DNA from: Sphingomonas sp. CCH9-E2
GTDB lineage: Bacteria > Pseudomonadota > Alphaproteobacteria > Sphingomonadales > Sphingomonadaceae
Direction of reading: 5' to 3'
DNA: 14,122 nt
Assembly (NCBI RefSeq): GCF_001557215.1
Contig: NZ_LSJM01000352.1
Span: 1-14,122 of the forward strand
Shown: positions 12,940 through 14,122 of the stretch, in pieces
How the letters are laid out: every line of letters starts with the position of its first letter
How positions within the stretch are numbered: position 1 is the stretch's first letter
The notes under the pieces: model-generated
The model's input: only the letters and a program-made list of their open reading frames with translations
Told to the model about the DNA's origin: nothing
Databases searched by the model: none
Translations under genes and position numbers: made by a program

Positions 12940-14122
12940 ATGTCCGGTTTCGCCGCTCTTGTGATGCGCCATCGCGATGACCAGGCGTCTGAACAGGGCG
13001 TCGCGATGCTCGACATCCTGCATGCGCGCGGTCCCAACTGGCGCCAGAGCGTCACGCTCGACCGCGTCACCTTGTGCCAGACCGGCGACCATCGCGCGCA
13101 TGCCGATCTGACCAGCGGTCATGGTCCGCGCGCGGCGATCCGCTGCATCGGCGATATCCGGATCGATGATCGGGTTGCCTTTCTTAATGGGCTGGCAATG
13201 GCCGGGCGCGTGATCGATCCGCAGCTTCCTGACACCACGCTCATCGCGCATGCCTATGACCTGTGGCAGGAGCGGTTGCTCGATTATCTGATCGGGGATT
13301 TCAGCTTCGTAGTCTGGGACGAAGCGCGACAGCAGCTGTTCGCGGCGCGCGATCCGTTCGGCGTGGCACAGCTGTTCGTGGCGGAATCCGCGAACGGCAC
13401 TGTGCTGACCAACACGCTGGACGCCGCGCTGCAGCTCGACGGATTGGATCAAAGCCTCGACGACACGGCGCTCCAGGACTGTGCATTGTTCGGCTATTTC
13501 CTCGATCCGGCCATGACGCCGTACCGGTCGATCCGACGCATCGCGCCCGGTCACGCTGTGCTGCTGCGCGATGGCATGCGTCACGATCGGCGCTATTGGC
13601 TGCCCGCCGCCCTGCCGCCAGTGTCCAGCGAGCGCGATCATCTTGCGCTGGCCGACGGGTTCCGTACGCTATTCGACGCGGCGGTTGCCGACCGGGTGCG
13701 CGATATCGATGCTGCCGGGATCCAGCTGAGCGGCGGAATGGATTCGACCAGCATTGCCGCGACCATCACCACGCTGGCCGCACGGGATAAGCCGCAGTTC
13801 GCGCTCCGTGCCTATACCATGCACAATGAAACGCTTTACGACGATCAGGAGTTCGTGCTGGCACGGCTGGTCGCGGATCACCTCGGTATCGCGATCGAGG
13901 GGCTGGGGCCGGAGGTTGGGGCGCAGTTTGCTAACGGGGGGGCACCCGCCGTGCCGTCGGAACCAGGCCCTGCGGACGCCCCGGGCTGGCACGATGTCAA
14001 CAAGCGGACCGTAGCATTCGCGCCGCTGTTGTTCATGGGTTTCGGCGGCGACGCGCTGTTCGAGTGGGGAACGCCCTCCTTGCAAAGCGCCGGGCGCTGG
14101 TTCCGCCGCCGCGAGTGGCGGG
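12940..14122 (+). CDS. Asparagine-synthetase-like enzyme, possible lasso cyclase (partial, runs off the window)
   Basis: Open from ATG 12940 (GAGG at 12927-12930) through the last base, 394 codons seen, 3' end missing. An N-terminal class-II amidotransferase-like domain (about 1-200) is followed by an ATP-pyrophosphatase domain. The ATP loop is QLSGGMDSTS with S264-GGMD-S269, and the later GFGGDALF (367-374) matches the AsnB GGDE region. The glutaminase appears dead: the MCGI start of AsnB is MSGF here (Cys2 replaced by Ser), and the usual NGE glutamine-binding motif reads IGD. Such enzymes adenylate a carboxylate without releasing ammonia from glutamine; in lasso-peptide clusters they activate an Asp/Glu side chain to close the macrolactam ring. 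With PqqD two genes upstream this is the favoured reading. An exopolysaccharide-associated asparagine-synthetase-like role is the alternative. Confidence 0.88.
   Translation, partial: MSGFAALVMRHRDDQASEQGVAMLDILHARGPNWRQSVTLDRVTLCQTGDHRAHADLTSGHGPRAAIRCIGDIRIDDRVAFLNGLAMAGRVIDPQLPDTTLIAHAYDLWQERLLDYLIGDFSFVVWDEARQQLFAARDPFGVAQLFVAESANGTVLTNTLDAALQLDGLDQSLDDTALQDCALFGYFLDPAMTPYRSIRRIAPGHAVLLRDGMRHDRRYWLPAALPPVSSERDHLALADGFRTLFDAAVADRVRDIDAAGIQLSGGMDSTSIAATITTLAARDKPQFALRAYTMHNETLYDDQEFVLARLVADHLGIAIEGLGPEVGAQFANGGAPAVPSEPGPADAPGWHDVNKRTVAFAPLLFMGFGGDALFEWGTPSLQSAGRWFRRREWR

Overview
This window is visibly GC-rich, with strongly GC-biased third codon positions. Gene content (a TonB-dependent outer-membrane receptor, a GH13 alpha-glucosidase with a GT4 glycosyltransferase, a LysR regulator and a lasso-type PqqD/asparagine-synthetase pair) suggests a Gram-negative alphaproteobacterium, most likely a sphingomonad. 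That assignment is inference: there is no rRNA or marker gene here to settle it. I saw no tRNA, rRNA, CRISPR array or insertion sequence.

Layout. (1) 1-432: C-terminal end of an unidentified membrane protein. (2) 542-2710: a TonB-dependent receptor with signal peptide, plug and barrel. (3) 2711-3063: a convergent gap with two small palindromes of the same architecture. (4) 5666 down to 3064, minus strand: a two-gene operon of GH13 alpha-glucosidase followed by a GT4 glycosyltransferase, coupled by a TGATG stop/start overlap. (5) 5667-6201: a gene-free stretch carrying the leader of that operon, with a 10-bp GC hairpin and repeated ACCGAT half-sites. (6) 6202-7068, minus strand: a LysR-type regulator, divergent from (7) 7156-11351: dabB, dabA and a PII-like gene, tightly packed and followed by a hairpin terminator. 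(8) 11495 to the window end: a PqqD-like protein, a membrane-anchored SGNH hydrolase and an asparagine-synthetase-like enzyme that runs off the window.

The best understood unit is the dab operon. DabB resembles the proton-channel subunits of complex I, and DabA (DUF2309/PF10070) carries all four residues expected of its beta-carbonic-anhydrase-like zinc site (C347, D349, H522, C537). Together such proteins hydrate CO2 to bicarbonate in a vectorial, energy-coupled way. The co-transcribed PII-like protein and divergent LysR gene are the likely allosteric and transcriptional controls. No Rubisco or carboxysome gene is present, so the bicarbonate may serve anaplerotic carboxylations in a heterotroph.

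The most novel unit is the last one. PqqD-like recognition proteins next to asparagine-synthetase-like ATPases are the hallmark of lasso-peptide (RiPP) biosynthesis, but here a membrane-anchored SGNH hydrolase sits between them. No precursor peptide or leader protease is visible in the window; the cluster continues past its right edge. Just upstream of pqqD a possible promoter has a GGCGCT-AGC-AGCGCC inverted repeat in its spacer, directly abutting the dab terminator.
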